A stretch of 38,417 nucleotides of DNA, taken from Anaerostipes butyraticus (lineage in GTDB: Bacteria; Bacillota; Clostridia; Lachnospirales; Lachnospiraceae). The translations under genes and the position numbers were made by a program. This document shows, piece after piece, positions 7,095 through 15,969 of the stretch. A model generated the notes under the pieces. That model did no database searches, had not been told where the DNA came from, and saw only the letters and a list, made by a program, of their open reading frames with translations. The stretch is taken from the NCBI RefSeq assembly GCF_016586355.1, contig NZ_BLYI01000069.1:1-38417 (forward strand). The letters are read 5' to 3'. Within the stretch, counting starts at the first letter, position 1, and every line of letters starts with the position of its first letter.

Positions 7095-8996
7095 TTAGCG
7101 GAATAAACTCATAATTTCGTCGATGTTCTTCGTTGTCTTCATCATTTCTAACTGTTCAGCATCATCAAGAACTTCTGTGATTCGTCCTAAGATTGCCAGA
7201 TGTTCATCACCTACTCCGGCGATACCGATGACTAATTCAGCTTTCTCTCCATCGAATTCTACACCTTCCGGATACTGGAGAATAACGATGCCGCTCTTCT
7301 TTACTCTGTTCTTGGCATCAACTGTTCCATGAGGAATCGCGATTCCCATTCCCATGTAAACAGAAGCTTCTTCATTACGTTTGATCATTGCAGGTATGTA
7401 TTCTTCATCTACATATCCTAATTCGTTCAAAAGTTTACCTGCTGCGGTGATTGCGTCATTCATTGGTACGGATTTCAGTCCGATTTTAATACCTTCTTCT
7501 ACCAGGATTTTTTCATTGACAGCGGAGGTTTCTGCTTCTGCGGCCGGTGCTGCTTCCGCTTCTGCTGCAGGAGCCTGTGCGCCAACAGATGTTACCTGAT
7601 TATATAACTGGTCTAATTTCGGATCTGCAAGGAAGTTTCCGATGGTTACCATCTGAGCCTGAGGTGCTGCTTTTACGGCACGATCGACTAAGATTTCCTG
7701 TACAACTGCGATATCACAGTCAGCCGGAATGTTATCTACAGAAGTATTTGCTACTGTAATGTCAGGACGAAGTTCCTTGATACGGTTACGGAATTTTGTA
7801 GCACCCATTGCGGATGATCCCATACCTGCGTCACAGGCGAAGATGATCTTCTTAACTTCGTCAGCTTTCTTAGGCTCTCCGTTTGCTGCAGGAACAGCTG
7901 CTGTGCCTTTTGCTTCTGCTTTTGCGGCTGCCATGTCGCCCTGTGCTTCTTCCAGACTCTTGCCGTTTGACATCTTAATGATCGGTGATGCAATCAGGAA
8001 GGATACTCCGGCTGCGATCACGACACCAATTAATGTAAGCAGAATCTGACTTCGCGGTGACATGGACAGGTAAGTGATGATAGAACCTGGGGAAGCAGGA
8101 CCTACAAGACCACATCCTGTGATTGAGAACCATAAGATTGCACAAATGTTACCTGCGATCGGAGCAACGATTACCAATGGATTCATCAATACATATGGGA
8201 AGTAAATTTCATGAATACCACCGAATAAGTGAATGATGATAGCTCCAGGTGCGGAATCTTTTGTTGTTTTGTCTTTACAGAAGATCCAGTATGCAAGCAG
8301 AACACCAAGACCAGGACCCGGGTTAGGCTCTAACATATACATGATGGATTTTCCGGCTTCTGCTGCCTGTTCAATTGCGATCGGTGTGAAAATACCATGG
8401 TTGATCGCGTTGTTCAGGAACAATACCTTCGCCGGCTCGATAAAGATAGCTGCCAGTGGAAGTAAGTTTGCGTTGATCAGTACGTTTACACCTGCTGTTA
8501 ATACTGCCAGGATAGCGCTCATAACTGGTCCGACTAAGTAGTAACCGATGATTGCAACGACCATACCGAGAATACCAACGGAAAAGTTGTTGATCAGCAT
8601 CTCGAATCCGGCCGGCATACGGGTTTCCATAAATTTGTCGAATTTCTTGATAACCCATCCGGCGAATGGTCCCATAACCATGGCACCCATTAACATTGGT
8701 GTACCTAAGATACCTGCATCGGATATTGTGGTACTTCCGGCGATACATCCCATAACGGCGATGGCACCCATAACTCCGCCGCGGTCTCCTCCAACCATTT
8801 TTCCGCCGGTGAAGGCGATCAGAGCTGGTAAGAGGAAATAGAGCATGTAAGGCTGAATGGAAGCAAGCTGTTCATTTGGAATCCAGCCGTCTGCGATAAA
8901 TAATGCGGTGATCAGTCCCCATGCGATGAATGCGCCGATGTTAGGCATGACCATAGCACTTAAGAACTTTCCGAATCTTTGTACTGCGTTTTTCAT
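7095..8996 (-). CDS. mtlA: PTS mannitol transporter EIICBA
   Basis: A 633-aa full-length mannitol permease fusing all three domains. The EIIC membrane domain (about 1-345) contains the family motif GGIHEIYFPYVLM, which includes residues used for mannitol recognition. The EIIB domain (about 380-470) has the phospho-Cys in FACDAGMGSSAMG. The EIIA domain (about 490-633) has the phospho-His in AIPHGTVD. Two Ala/Glu/Lys-rich linkers separate the domains. It imports mannitol as mannitol-1-phosphate for MtlD. The start is supported by AAAAGGAGG ten bases upstream. Transcription is from the minus-strand promoter at 9045-9073, with repeated GTGACAT sites behind it. Confidence 0.97.
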   Translation of the reverse strand: MKNAVQRFGKFLSAMVMPNIGAFIAWGLITALFIADGWIPNEQLASIQPYMLYFLLPALIAFTGGKMVGGDRGGVMGAIAVMGCIAGSTTISDAGILGTPMLMGAMVMGPFAGWVIKKFDKFMETRMPAGFEMLINNFSVGILGMVVAIIGYYLVGPVMSAILAVLTAGVNVLINANLLPLAAIFIEPAKVLFLNNAINHGIFTPIAIEQAAEAGKSIMYMLEPNPGPGLGVLLAYWIFCKDKTTKDSAPGAIIIHLFGGIHEIYFPYVLMNPLVIVAPIAGNICAILWFSITGCGLVGPASPGSIITYLSMSPRSQILLTLIGVVIAAGVSFLIASPIIKMSNGKSLEEAQGDMAAAKAEAKGTAAVPAANGEPKKADEVKKIIFACDAGMGSSAMGATKFRNRIKELRPDITVANTSVDNIPADCDIAVVQEILVDRAVKAAPQAQMVTIGNFLADPKLDQLYNQVTSVGAQAPAAEAEAAPAAEAETSAVNEKILVEEGIKIGLKSVPMNDAITAAGKLLNELGYVDEEYIPAMIKRNEEASVYMGMGIAIPHGTVDAKNRVKKSGIVILQYPEGVEFDGEKAELVIGIAGVGDEHLAILGRITEVLDDAEQLEMMKTTKNIDEIMSLFR

Positions 8997-9044
8997 GTTT
9001 CGCGTCCTCCTTTTAAAAGATTTGTTCTTTGTTTCTTTAGTTAT

Positions 9045-9073
9045 ATTATAGGTTCAAACATGGCAGGAAACAA
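9045..9073 (-). promoter_or_regulatory. mtlA promoter
   Basis: Read on the minus strand, TTGTTT (9073-9068) and TATAAT (9050-9045) are 17 bp apart and lie about 50 bp before mtlA. The weak -35 fits a promoter needing an activator. Confidence 0.75.
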
Positions 9074-9103
9074 GGAATTGATACGAGGGTAATGTCCCCA
9101 TTA

Positions 9104-9172
9104 AATAGTGACATTAAATCATGACATCATTCAATGGTGACATCAGCAAATGTCACTATTTGATGGTGACAT
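9104..9172. promoter_or_regulatory. Repeated GTGACAT operator array between mtlA and the PRD regulator
   Basis: GTGACAT occurs at 9109-9115, 9137-9143 and 9166-9172 (28- and 29-bp steps). A variant ATGACAT lies at 9121-9127 and an inverted copy ATGTCAC at 9150-9156. TGTCAC (9151-9156) and GTGACA (9166-9171) form an inverted repeat with a 9-bp centre. All copies lie just upstream of the mtlA -35, the usual place for an activator. MtlR-type regulators bind related GTG-CAA/TTG-CAC half sites, so this is probably where the neighbouring PRD regulator binds; that assignment is inference. Confidence 0.6.
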
Positions 9173-9254
9173 TTATACGGATGTTCTGTTTTTGCAATGA
9201 ATTATTTTGCACTAATTGTATCAATATCAGTACAAAATCCGATTTTATGACATA

Positions 9255-9284
9255 TGTACAAATGTAACAATCAATCGTTATAAT
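9255..9284 (+). promoter_or_regulatory. Promoter of the PRD regulator gene
   Basis: TGTACA (9255-9260), an 18-bp spacer and TATAAT (9279-9284), about 60 bp before the start codon. Similar GTACAAA words lie around the -35. Confidence 0.65.
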
Positions 9285-9347
9285 AGAACCATAAAGTAGT
9301 TAAAACATACAACTGCTTTTGGTTTTTATTCATTGAGGAGGCCTGTC

Positions 9348-11303
9348 ATGAATAACCTGCAAGAAAAAGTAATTCGCGCAATGGTGGATATGTATGGATT
9401 TTATTCCATAGAAGAACTTTCAGAGATGACAAACATATCGGTCAGCAGCATCAAGCATTCTCTGGGGGATATTGCAGAACAGATCGAAGAATACGGAGCC
9501 AGACTGCTTCGTGTCCCAAGAAAAGGAATCTGCATGGTGGCGTCGGATAAAGAAAGGGAAAAAATTGTAGAAGAACTGGATTCTTATGCAAACAGCAATC
9601 CGGAATCTTTCGTTTATCGAAAAAATTACATTCTGGACATTCTGTTTAATTTCCCGGCAAATTATACGATCGGATTGTTTTCAGAAGAATTATGTGTCAG
9701 CAGACAAGTGATTCAAAAAGATTTAAATGAGATAAAGGAATATCTGAAACAGTTTCACTTAAAACTGATAAAACGAAGAAACCGTGGGATTGAAATCCTG
9801 GGTCATGAATTCGATTTTCGTCAGGCACTGATTGATATAAGAAATGCAAAATACTGGAAACACGCCTACATTGAAGATCTTCCAGCGAAACTTGATTATC
9901 GGATCAGCAAGAGAGCGTATACATTTTTTTCACAATATTATTCAAAAAACGACATTATGATGGTGCAGGAATATCTGGCGCAGAGTGAAAAAAAGCTTGG
10001 TATCATTTTAATTGATATTTCTTTCTGCCGACTGACAGAATATCTGCTGATGTCTAAAAGCAGGATTGAGGAAGGGAAAAAAATTACCAATACTGCGGAC
10101 CGTAAAATGACAGAACTGGAGAAATCTTATCTCGAAGCCGCAAAAGGGATCCTGGATAAAATGTTTCCGATGGAGACAGAAATGGATCTGGAATACAGAT
10201 TTCTGGCAGCCAAATTGTTTGTTGCCAAGACCTGTGATCCGGCGGGAAAGGTGCAGGATGAAAAGCTGATGGATTTAGCGGAAGATTATATCTTTATTGT
10301 CCTGAAGGCCATACAGAAAGAAAACGCCATTCGCCTGAGGGAACTGGAAAAACAAATTGCTGTTTTTTTACAAACAATAAAAATCAAACGGGATTATATG
10401 CTGGCAGAATGGGACGATCTCCATAAAGATGTCCAGCAGCAGCTTCACAGTATTTATGCGGTATGTCTTGCATATGCGGCAAGGCTGGAAGAAGAACTGG
10501 GATTTGTATTGACGCAGGATGAGATTGCATGGATCACACTGCTGATTCATCAGACAGCAGTCATAAGTTACGGCAGCAGGCAGGGTATTTTTGTTACAGC
10601 CACAGATCCGTATACAACAGCATATGACGCAATGAAAATTGAAAATGAAATTGATAATCTGGAAATTGTAAAAATGCTTCATATTTATCAATATGATCCT
10701 GACAGGGCAAAAGGGAAGATTGTAATATCAACGGTGCCCCTGAAACAGAAACGGGAAAATGAAATTGAAATTACAAAGCATGTCAGTCCGATGGATCTGA
10801 ATAAGATCAGAAATTGCATTGATAAATATGAGAAACAGAGACAAAACCAGAAAGTCATAGACACCATACGTCATACCTTTCAAAAAGAACTGATCATGAC
10901 AGATGTGTCAGTTAATACAAAGAAAGAGGCGATACAGGAAGCCAGCAGACTGCTGATGGAGCAGGGATGTCTGGAACAGGATGTAACAGGAAAAGTTTAT
11001 GATCTGGAAGAAAAACGTCCGACAACAATAGGAAGCCAGATTGCCATGGTTCATATTTACAAGGAAAGTGTAAAGAAAAGCGGCATAGCGATTCTTAGAA
11101 TGAAGTATCCTGTCCGATGGTCAGAAAATTCCAAAGTGAAACTTGTGTTCTTTCTCGCCATCAATTATGAGCAGTCCAATGAAATTCTGATGCTGTTTAA
11201 ATTTCTGTACAGCCTGATTGACCATAAAGATATGATCAACAAAATGATTGAAGCAAAAGATCCTGAAACGATTTATGATTTCCTGATGAAGGAAATTGGA
11301 TGA
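9348..11303 (+). CDS. PRD-domain transcription regulator (MtlR/BglG type)
   Basis: A 651-aa PTS-controlled regulator. Two N-terminal helix-turn-helix segments (YSIEELSEMTNISVSSIKH and FSEELCVSRQVIQKDLNEI) precede two PRDs (about 190-400), an EIIB-like segment and a C-terminal EIIA domain (about 505-651). PRD2 keeps a His in ITLLIHQTA and the EIIA keeps one in AMVHIYKES. The EIIB-like region reads GIFVTATDPYT where a phospho-Cys would be expected, so that site seems lost. The start is ATG 9348, 6 bases after GAGGAGG; an in-frame TTG at 9333 lies before this site and is unlikely. It diverges from mtlA and lies 43 bp before the aldolase gene, so it could control either or both units. Confidence 0.9.
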   Translation: MNNLQEKVIRAMVDMYGFYSIEELSEMTNISVSSIKHSLGDIAEQIEEYGARLLRVPRKGICMVASDKEREKIVEELDSYANSNPESFVYRKNYILDILFNFPANYTIGLFSEELCVSRQVIQKDLNEIKEYLKQFHLKLIKRRNRGIEILGHEFDFRQALIDIRNAKYWKHAYIEDLPAKLDYRISKRAYTFFSQYYSKNDIMMVQEYLAQSEKKLGIILIDISFCRLTEYLLMSKSRIEEGKKITNTADRKMTELEKSYLEAAKGILDKMFPMETEMDLEYRFLAAKLFVAKTCDPAGKVQDEKLMDLAEDYIFIVLKAIQKENAIRLRELEKQIAVFLQTIKIKRDYMLAEWDDLHKDVQQQLHSIYAVCLAYAARLEEELGFVLTQDEIAWITLLIHQTAVISYGSRQGIFVTATDPYTTAYDAMKIENEIDNLEIVKMLHIYQYDPDRAKGKIVISTVPLKQKRENEIEITKHVSPMDLNKIRNCIDKYEKQRQNQKVIDTIRHTFQKELIMTDVSVNTKKEAIQEASRLLMEQGCLEQDVTGKVYDLEEKRPTTIGSQIAMVHIYKESVKKSGIAILRMKYPVRWSENSKVKLVFFLAINYEQSNEILMLFKFLYSLIDHKDMINKMIEAKDPETIYDFLMKEIG

Positions 11304-11346
11304 CGCAGCGTAATGAATACGACAAATAATTTAGGAGGGAAAAGAA

Positions 11347-12231
11347 ATGCTGGTAAATTTGAAAAAAATCTTGGAAACTGCAGAATCAGAAGGATATGCG
11401 ATCCCATGTATTAACACACCAAACGAAGAAACAGTCCGTGCAGTGATTGGAGCGGCAGAGGAACTGAACACACCAATTATCATTGACCATGCACAGGTGC
11501 ATGATTCTCTGATTCCAATCGAGAGAATCGGACCGGTTATGCTGAAATATGCAAGAGAAGCAAGAGTTCCGGTATGCGTTCATCTGGATCATGGCAGTGA
11601 TTATGAATTCCTTATGCGAGCTGTAAAAATCGGATTCCCATCTATTATGTATGACTGCAGCGCGCTTCCTTTTGAGGAAAATGTCGAAAAAGTGAAAAAG
11701 TTCGTACAGTTTGCTCATGCTGCAGGAATCACGGTAGAAGCAGAACTCGGGGTTATGGCATCTACAGCAGAGGATACCCATGGAGAGGAAGACCCGGAAA
11801 GCAGAGTCCTTACAAATGAAGACATCAAAGAGTTCTTTACAAAACCGGATGAAGCTAAAAAGTTTGCGGAAGAGACCGGATGCGATGCACTGGCTGTATG
11901 TTTCGGAACCATGCATGGAATTTACGCAGAACCTCCGGTACTGGATATTGACAGAGTAAAAGCTCTTCGAAAAGAAATTCCGGACAGCTGCCGTATTGTA
12001 ATGCATGGAGCTTCCGGAGTCGCATTTGATCAAGTGCAGACAGCGATTTCTGCCGGATGCTCAAAAATCAATTATTATTCGTATATGGCAAAGGCGGCAA
12101 CAAAGTTTGTGGCGGATAAAGTAGAAGAGACCAAAGGAACGATCGCATACCATGAATTACAGGAAGCGGCCTATGAGTTTATGAAAGATTATGCAAAAGA
12201 TGTTATTTCAGCATTTAGGAATGGAAAATAA
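11347..12231 (+). CDS. Class II (zinc) fructose/tagatose-bisphosphate-type aldolase
   Basis: A 294-aa cytoplasmic aldolase of the FbaA/GatY/KbaY superfamily, which makes DHAP plus an aldehyde from a ketose phosphate. Visible active-site elements are VHLDHG with Asp81 and zinc ligand His82, EAELG (Glu131/133), GTMHGIY (His190) and VMHGASG (His220). Overall length matches the family. Because it sits with a fructose-type PTS rather than in glycolysis, its substrate is more likely a ketose-1-phosphate or ketose-1,6-bisphosphate specific to this operon than FBP. The ribosome site AGGAGGG lies eight bases upstream. It begins the enzyme part of the operon, 43 bp after the regulator gene. Confidence 0.92.
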   Translation: MLVNLKKILETAESEGYAIPCINTPNEETVRAVIGAAEELNTPIIIDHAQVHDSLIPIERIGPVMLKYAREARVPVCVHLDHGSDYEFLMRAVKIGFPSIMYDCSALPFEENVEKVKKFVQFAHAAGITVEAELGVMASTAEDTHGEEDPESRVLTNEDIKEFFTKPDEAKKFAEETGCDALAVCFGTMHGIYAEPPVLDIDRVKALRKEIPDSCRIVMHGASGVAFDQVQTAISAGCSKINYYSYMAKAATKFVADKVEETKGTIAYHELQEAAYEFMKDYAKDVISAFRNGK

Positions 12232-12253
12232 AACAGGATAAAGGAGGCATTTC

Positions 12254-12724
12254 ATGGGAGATGTAAATTTAGCGGAAGTGCTGCTCCCGGAAATGGTAAT
12301 CCTTGATTGTGAGCCTTTTAAAGATAAGGAAGATATGTTTGATACAATGACCCGCAGATTTGAAGAGGCAGGTTTTGTATCAGATGCAAAAGCCTATAAA
12401 GAAGCGTTAGAGTACAGAGAAAGCCTGGGACCTACATATATGGGAAATTATGTTGCAATTCCTCATGGAAAATGCAGTGAAGTCCTGAAACCGGGCGTTG
12501 GATTTGTAAGATGCAGAAAACCTTTTATTTATGAGTCAGCCGGAGAATCCGGCGAGGTAAAATTCATCTTTGTACTGGCAATATCTGACAATCAAGATAA
12601 TAATTACCATTTAAGAGTGCTGGCAGCACTGGCAGGAATGCTGGCGCATGATCAGTTTCTTGAACTTCTGGGAAAGGCGGAAAATTATGAGGAACTGATC
12701 CGGGGAATCAAAGAATTATCTTAG
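12254..12724 (+). CDS. PTS EIIA component, mannitol/fructose type
   Basis: A 156-aa cytoplasmic phosphocarrier that takes phosphate from HPr and passes it to EIIB. The phospho-His is His71 in NYVAIPHGK, the hallmark of PTS_EIIA_2. Single-domain and full length. It precedes the separate EIIB and EIIC genes in the same operon, so the three form one permease; it might also serve the orphan EIICB at 30212. AAGGAGG is correctly placed before ATG 12254. Confidence 0.93.
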   Translation: MGDVNLAEVLLPEMVILDCEPFKDKEDMFDTMTRRFEEAGFVSDAKAYKEALEYRESLGPTYMGNYVAIPHGKCSEVLKPGVGFVRCRKPFIYESAGESGEVKFIFVLAISDNQDNNYHLRVLAALAGMLAHDQFLELLGKAENYEELIRGIKELS

Positions 12725-12762
12725 GAATCCGGAAATATACAGAAAGCAGGGAGGTGAAATCC

Positions 12763-13062
12763 ATGAAGGTAATTGCAATTACATCATGTGCTACAGGAAT
12801 TGCGCATACCTATATGGCAGCAGAGGCGATTATGAAAATCTGCAAAGAAAAAGGATACGACTGTAAGGTTGAAAAACAAGGTGCGCTTGGGATTGAAGAC
12901 AAGCTGAGAAGCAGGGATATTAAGGAAGCTGACCTGATCGTCTTTGCAAACGATGTAGGAATCACAAAGGCTGAAAGATTTAAAGGGTACGAGGACAAGA
13001 TCCTTCATACAAAACCGCACGAGGTAATCAAGAACCCTGAGATTATTTTTCAGGGAAAATAG
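12763..13062 (+). CDS. PTS EIIB component, fructose type
   Basis: A 99-aa phosphocarrier with phospho-Cys9 in TSCATGIAHTYMAAEAI, the signature of fructose-family EIIB. I start at ATG 12763, seven bases after GGGAGGTG; the in-frame GTG at 12754 is part of that ribosome site. It receives phosphate from the EIIA just upstream and phosphorylates the sugar bound by the EIIC just downstream. Confidence 0.94.
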   Translation: MKVIAITSCATGIAHTYMAAEAIMKICKEKGYDCKVEKQGALGIEDKLRSRDIKEADLIVFANDVGITKAERFKGYEDKILHTKPHEVIKNPEIIFQGK

Positions 13063-13114
13063 CAAATTCAAAAAAGAGGAAAACAGAAAATATTTATGAA
13101 AGGATGGGTAACAA

Positions 13115-14149
13115 ATGAGAGATGTGATTGATGATATCAAAGAAGCGTTTTTGACCGGTGTATCCTATATGCTGCCATTTGTCGTAGCTGGAGGAATTCT
13201 GGTAGCTCTGGGATTTTTGCTGGGCGGATATAATATTCCAAATGAAGTAGACCCTGGAACGACATTTGCATCTACGATCTTCTGGATTGGGGAAATCGGT
13301 CTGGATAATCTGATGGTTCCTGTGCTGGGAGCTTATGTAGCATATTCCATCGCCGATAAACCAGGAATCTGCGTCGGAATGTTCGGCGGATGGATTGCAA
13401 ATGACCCCTGGGGGATCGGATATAAGTCAGGATTTCTTGGAGCCCTGGTAGCAGGAATCATAGCAGGCTATCTGGTAAATCTGCTGAAAAAGATTCCACT
13501 TCCTAATTCATTGAAATCCCTGCTTCCGACCCTGCTGGTACCGGTCATCGGATGTGCAGGCATCGGTCTGATCATGCATTATGTGATTGGAACACCTCTG
13601 GGAGCTCTGACACAGGCTCTGACGAATATGTTAAATAACCTGGGGACAGGAAATCTGGTACTCCTGGGTATTATACAAGGATGTATGCTTGCCTTTGATA
13701 TGGGAGGACCGTGCAATAAAGTTGCCTATGCGTTTGCCCTGGCCTGTATGGAAACCGGAAACTATGCGCCTATGGCTGCGAACTTTGTGGCAAGCTGTGC
13801 GCCGCCGCTGGCTCTGGCTCTGGCAATGCTGGCCGCGCCGAAAAAATTTACCAAAGAAGACAGAGCCAATATACCGGGATTTTTTGCAGGAGCTCTTTGC
13901 ATGATCACAGAATTTGCGATCCCTTATGCAGCAAAGAATCTGAAATATATCCCATGTTTCATGGCAGGTTCTGCAGTGGGAGCAGTCATTTCCTATTTGT
14001 GGGGAATTACGATCCGGGCACCGCATGGAGGAGTGTTTGTTGTCTTTGCGATGAACAAGGTGCTTCCATTCTTTGTAACCCTGCTGATTGCGGGAGTTGT
14101 ATCTGCGGCTCTTATTGTTCTTGTGACAAAGGCGCCTGAAAAAGAATAA
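13115..14149 (+). CDS. PTS EIIC component, fructose type
   Basis: A 344-aa integral membrane permease subunit with eight or more hydrophobic segments. It contains DMGGPCNKVAYAFA, the fructose-family motif (usually GGPMNKAA), and IRAPHGGVFV near the C-terminus. It forms the channel of the EIIABC complex encoded by 12254-14149. Fructose-family EIIs phosphorylate at C1 or C6 depending on subgroup, so neither sugar nor phosphate position can be read from sequence. AAAGGATGG lies before the start. Confidence 0.93.
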   Translation: MRDVIDDIKEAFLTGVSYMLPFVVAGGILVALGFLLGGYNIPNEVDPGTTFASTIFWIGEIGLDNLMVPVLGAYVAYSIADKPGICVGMFGGWIANDPWGIGYKSGFLGALVAGIIAGYLVNLLKKIPLPNSLKSLLPTLLVPVIGCAGIGLIMHYVIGTPLGALTQALTNMLNNLGTGNLVLLGIIQGCMLAFDMGGPCNKVAYAFALACMETGNYAPMAANFVASCAPPLALALAMLAAPKKFTKEDRANIPGFFAGALCMITEFAIPYAAKNLKYIPCFMAGSAVGAVISYLWGITIRAPHGGVFVVFAMNKVLPFFVTLLIAGVVSAALIVLVTKAPEKE

Positions 14150-14199
14150 CTGAAAGACAGCTGGGATTTTACCAGCAGATAAAAGACAGGAGAGAAAAA

Positions 14200-15114
14200 A
14201 TGGCAAAATTAATGGAAATTATGGGACATTTCCCTTTTGAACCAGATGAAAAAAAACCGATGCTGATCCGGAAACAGGATTATTCTACTGCTTTATATCC
14301 GCCGGATAACGCATTTACATCGGACAATACATTTACAATGATTACGACAGATACGTTTATGCTTGGAATTTATGAATTAGGACCGGGAGGTGTGTTTGCG
14401 CCGCTTGATATCCATCCAGGGGATGAGTCGTATTATATCCTAAACGGACCGGTTGTACAAAGAAGCGGCAATGGACAGTTTGCATATCTGGAAACGGGAG
14501 AAGGACTGTTTATGCCGGAAGGAGCATGGCACTGCTGCCATAATTTCTCAGATCAGAAAGCAAGAATTTTATATTTTATCACTCCAAAGGCATGGAGTGA
14601 ATCTATTCCGCCGGCGGTGATTCCAACAGAGGAAGAGACAAAGTTCTACAAAGGACCGAACAATGACAATCTTCCGGACATGAGAGGCGCCATTAAAGAT
14701 ATTTCAAGACAGGGGTGTACTGATGATATCGGACACTGGCCGGTGGATGCGAAAGAAGCAAGAGAGACCGGAGCTGTTTATGCGGTGCGTGATTTCGAAA
14801 AGCTGAATAATGTGCATGGAACTACACATCCAATGCTGATGCGTTTTATTACGAGCAATGATTATGGACATTTTGGAGAGATGATCGTGCCGGCAGGCGG
14901 ATATGGGCCGAGATGTTCGGATCCGGACAGTCACAAGGGAGACGGAGCATTATATTGTGTTGACGGACCGGTAACCGTGAATCTAACGGACGCTCAGGAA
15001 AGTTTTGTAATGGAACCGGAAGATACATTCTTCCTTCCTGCGGGAACAAAATATCAGCTGGTCAATTTTGAAAATAAACCAGTGAAAGTAGTCTTTGCGA
15101 TTACAGAGCTGTAA
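14200..15114 (+). CDS. Bicupin protein, possible sugar isomerase or mutase
   Basis: A 304-aa protein with two cupin barrels. Barrel 1 (about 60-130) has IHPGDESYYILNG and PEGAWHCCHN, matching the two cupin motifs with metal-binding His and Glu. Barrel 2 (about 215-300) has SHKGDGALYCVDG and PAGTKYQLVN and appears to lack part of the metal set. Bicupins of this type occur in sugar operons and some cupins isomerise sugars (for example lyxose isomerase), but I do not recognise a characterised member. Its place between PTS and phosphosugar enzymes suggests action on the imported sugar phosphate. The ribosome site AGGAGAG is 7 bases upstream. Confidence 0.8.
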   Translation: MAKLMEIMGHFPFEPDEKKPMLIRKQDYSTALYPPDNAFTSDNTFTMITTDTFMLGIYELGPGGVFAPLDIHPGDESYYILNGPVVQRSGNGQFAYLETGEGLFMPEGAWHCCHNFSDQKARILYFITPKAWSESIPPAVIPTEEETKFYKGPNNDNLPDMRGAIKDISRQGCTDDIGHWPVDAKEARETGAVYAVRDFEKLNNVHGTTHPMLMRFITSNDYGHFGEMIVPAGGYGPRCSDPDSHKGDGALYCVDGPVTVNLTDAQESFVMEPEDTFFLPAGTKYQLVNFENKPVKVVFAITEL

Positions 15115-15122
15115 AGAAGAAA

Positions 15123-15146
15123 CGGCAGGGTCAGAAGGCCCTGCCG
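15123..15146 (+). other. Hairpin between bicupin and HAD genes
   Basis: CGGCAGGG (15123-15130) pairs with CCCTGCCG (15139-15146) with an 8-nt loop and no T run. It may stabilise or pause the operon mRNA. A TATAAT at 15174-15179 lies downstream without a convincing -35. Confidence 0.5.
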
Positions 15147-15225
15147 GGACTATGCGAAGGGCATCAGATAAGATATAATAAAAAGACAGATGCCCAAGGA
15201 TAAGCAAACGGAAAGGAAGACTATT

Positions 15226-15879
15226 ATGAAGAAGTACAAAGGAATTATTTTTGATCTGGATGGAACGCTGTTAAATACGGTATATGATCTGGCAGACAGT
15301 GTAAACGAGGTTCTGACACACATGGGATTTCCATGTCACGATGAAGAGGAATATAAGCTGAAGATCGGACATGGTTTTCGCAACCTGATTGAAGTAAGCC
15401 TTCCGGAAGACCAGAGAACGGAAGAAAATATTGAAAAAGGACTAGATATGTTCGTGAAGGCATATGATCAAAAATACAAGAACAGGACGGTGCCTTATAA
15501 TGGGATTCCTGAACTAATGGAACAGCTGCATGACAGGCATATTTGTTTTGCGGTTAACTCAAACAAAAGGATGGACTACACAAATGCTTTAGTGGACAAG
15601 TTTTTCTCCCATCTTCCATTTACCGCGGTTTTTGGAGAAAGAGAAGGTGTGCCGAAAAAACCGGATCCGGCTTCTGCGCTGGAAATTGCAGGAATGATGG
15701 GACTGAAACCGGAAGAAATCCTGTATATTGGAGACTCCAGTACTGATATGGCAACGGGGAAAAATGCAGGAATGGATACGGTTGGAGTTGCCTGGGGATT
15801 TCGAGGCAGGGAAGAACTGGAAGCCAGTGGGGGCACATACATTGTAGATCGTCCGGAAGAGATACTAGATATCATCTGA
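15226..15879 (+). CDS. HAD-superfamily phosphatase (phosphoglycolate phosphatase-like)
   Basis: A 217-aa hydrolase that removes phosphate from a small phosphorylated metabolite. HAD motifs are I FDLDGTLLNT, II VNSNK, III KKPDP and IV YIGDSSTDM. A helical cap (about 16-80) marks subfamily IA, like Gph and PgmB. I start at ATG 15226; the in-frame ATG at 15190 lacks a ribosome site and family similarity begins at KKYKGIIFDLDG. In this operon it may recycle a dead-end sugar phosphate or release phosphate from a pathway intermediate; a beta-phosphoglucomutase-like mutase is a less likely alternative. Confidence 0.88.
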   Translation: MKKYKGIIFDLDGTLLNTVYDLADSVNEVLTHMGFPCHDEEEYKLKIGHGFRNLIEVSLPEDQRTEENIEKGLDMFVKAYDQKYKNRTVPYNGIPELMEQLHDRHICFAVNSNKRMDYTNALVDKFFSHLPFTAVFGEREGVPKKPDPASALEIAGMMGLKPEEILYIGDSSTDMATGKNAGMDTVGVAWGFRGREELEASGGTYIVDRPEEILDII

Positions 15880-15969
15880 TTCAGAAGAAGTCTTTTGGAA
15901 CAAAGATGGAAGACTGGGATTTATAAAAATCTGCTTTGATTCTGGATCAGGATTCAGAAGGAGAAGCGT

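Noticed and set aside
9104-9172. Short direct repeats with 28-29 bp spacing, superficially CRISPR-like
   Set aside because: Repeat cores are only 7-12 bp, one copy is inverted, there are no unique spacers of constant length and no cas genes. They fit operator sites better.
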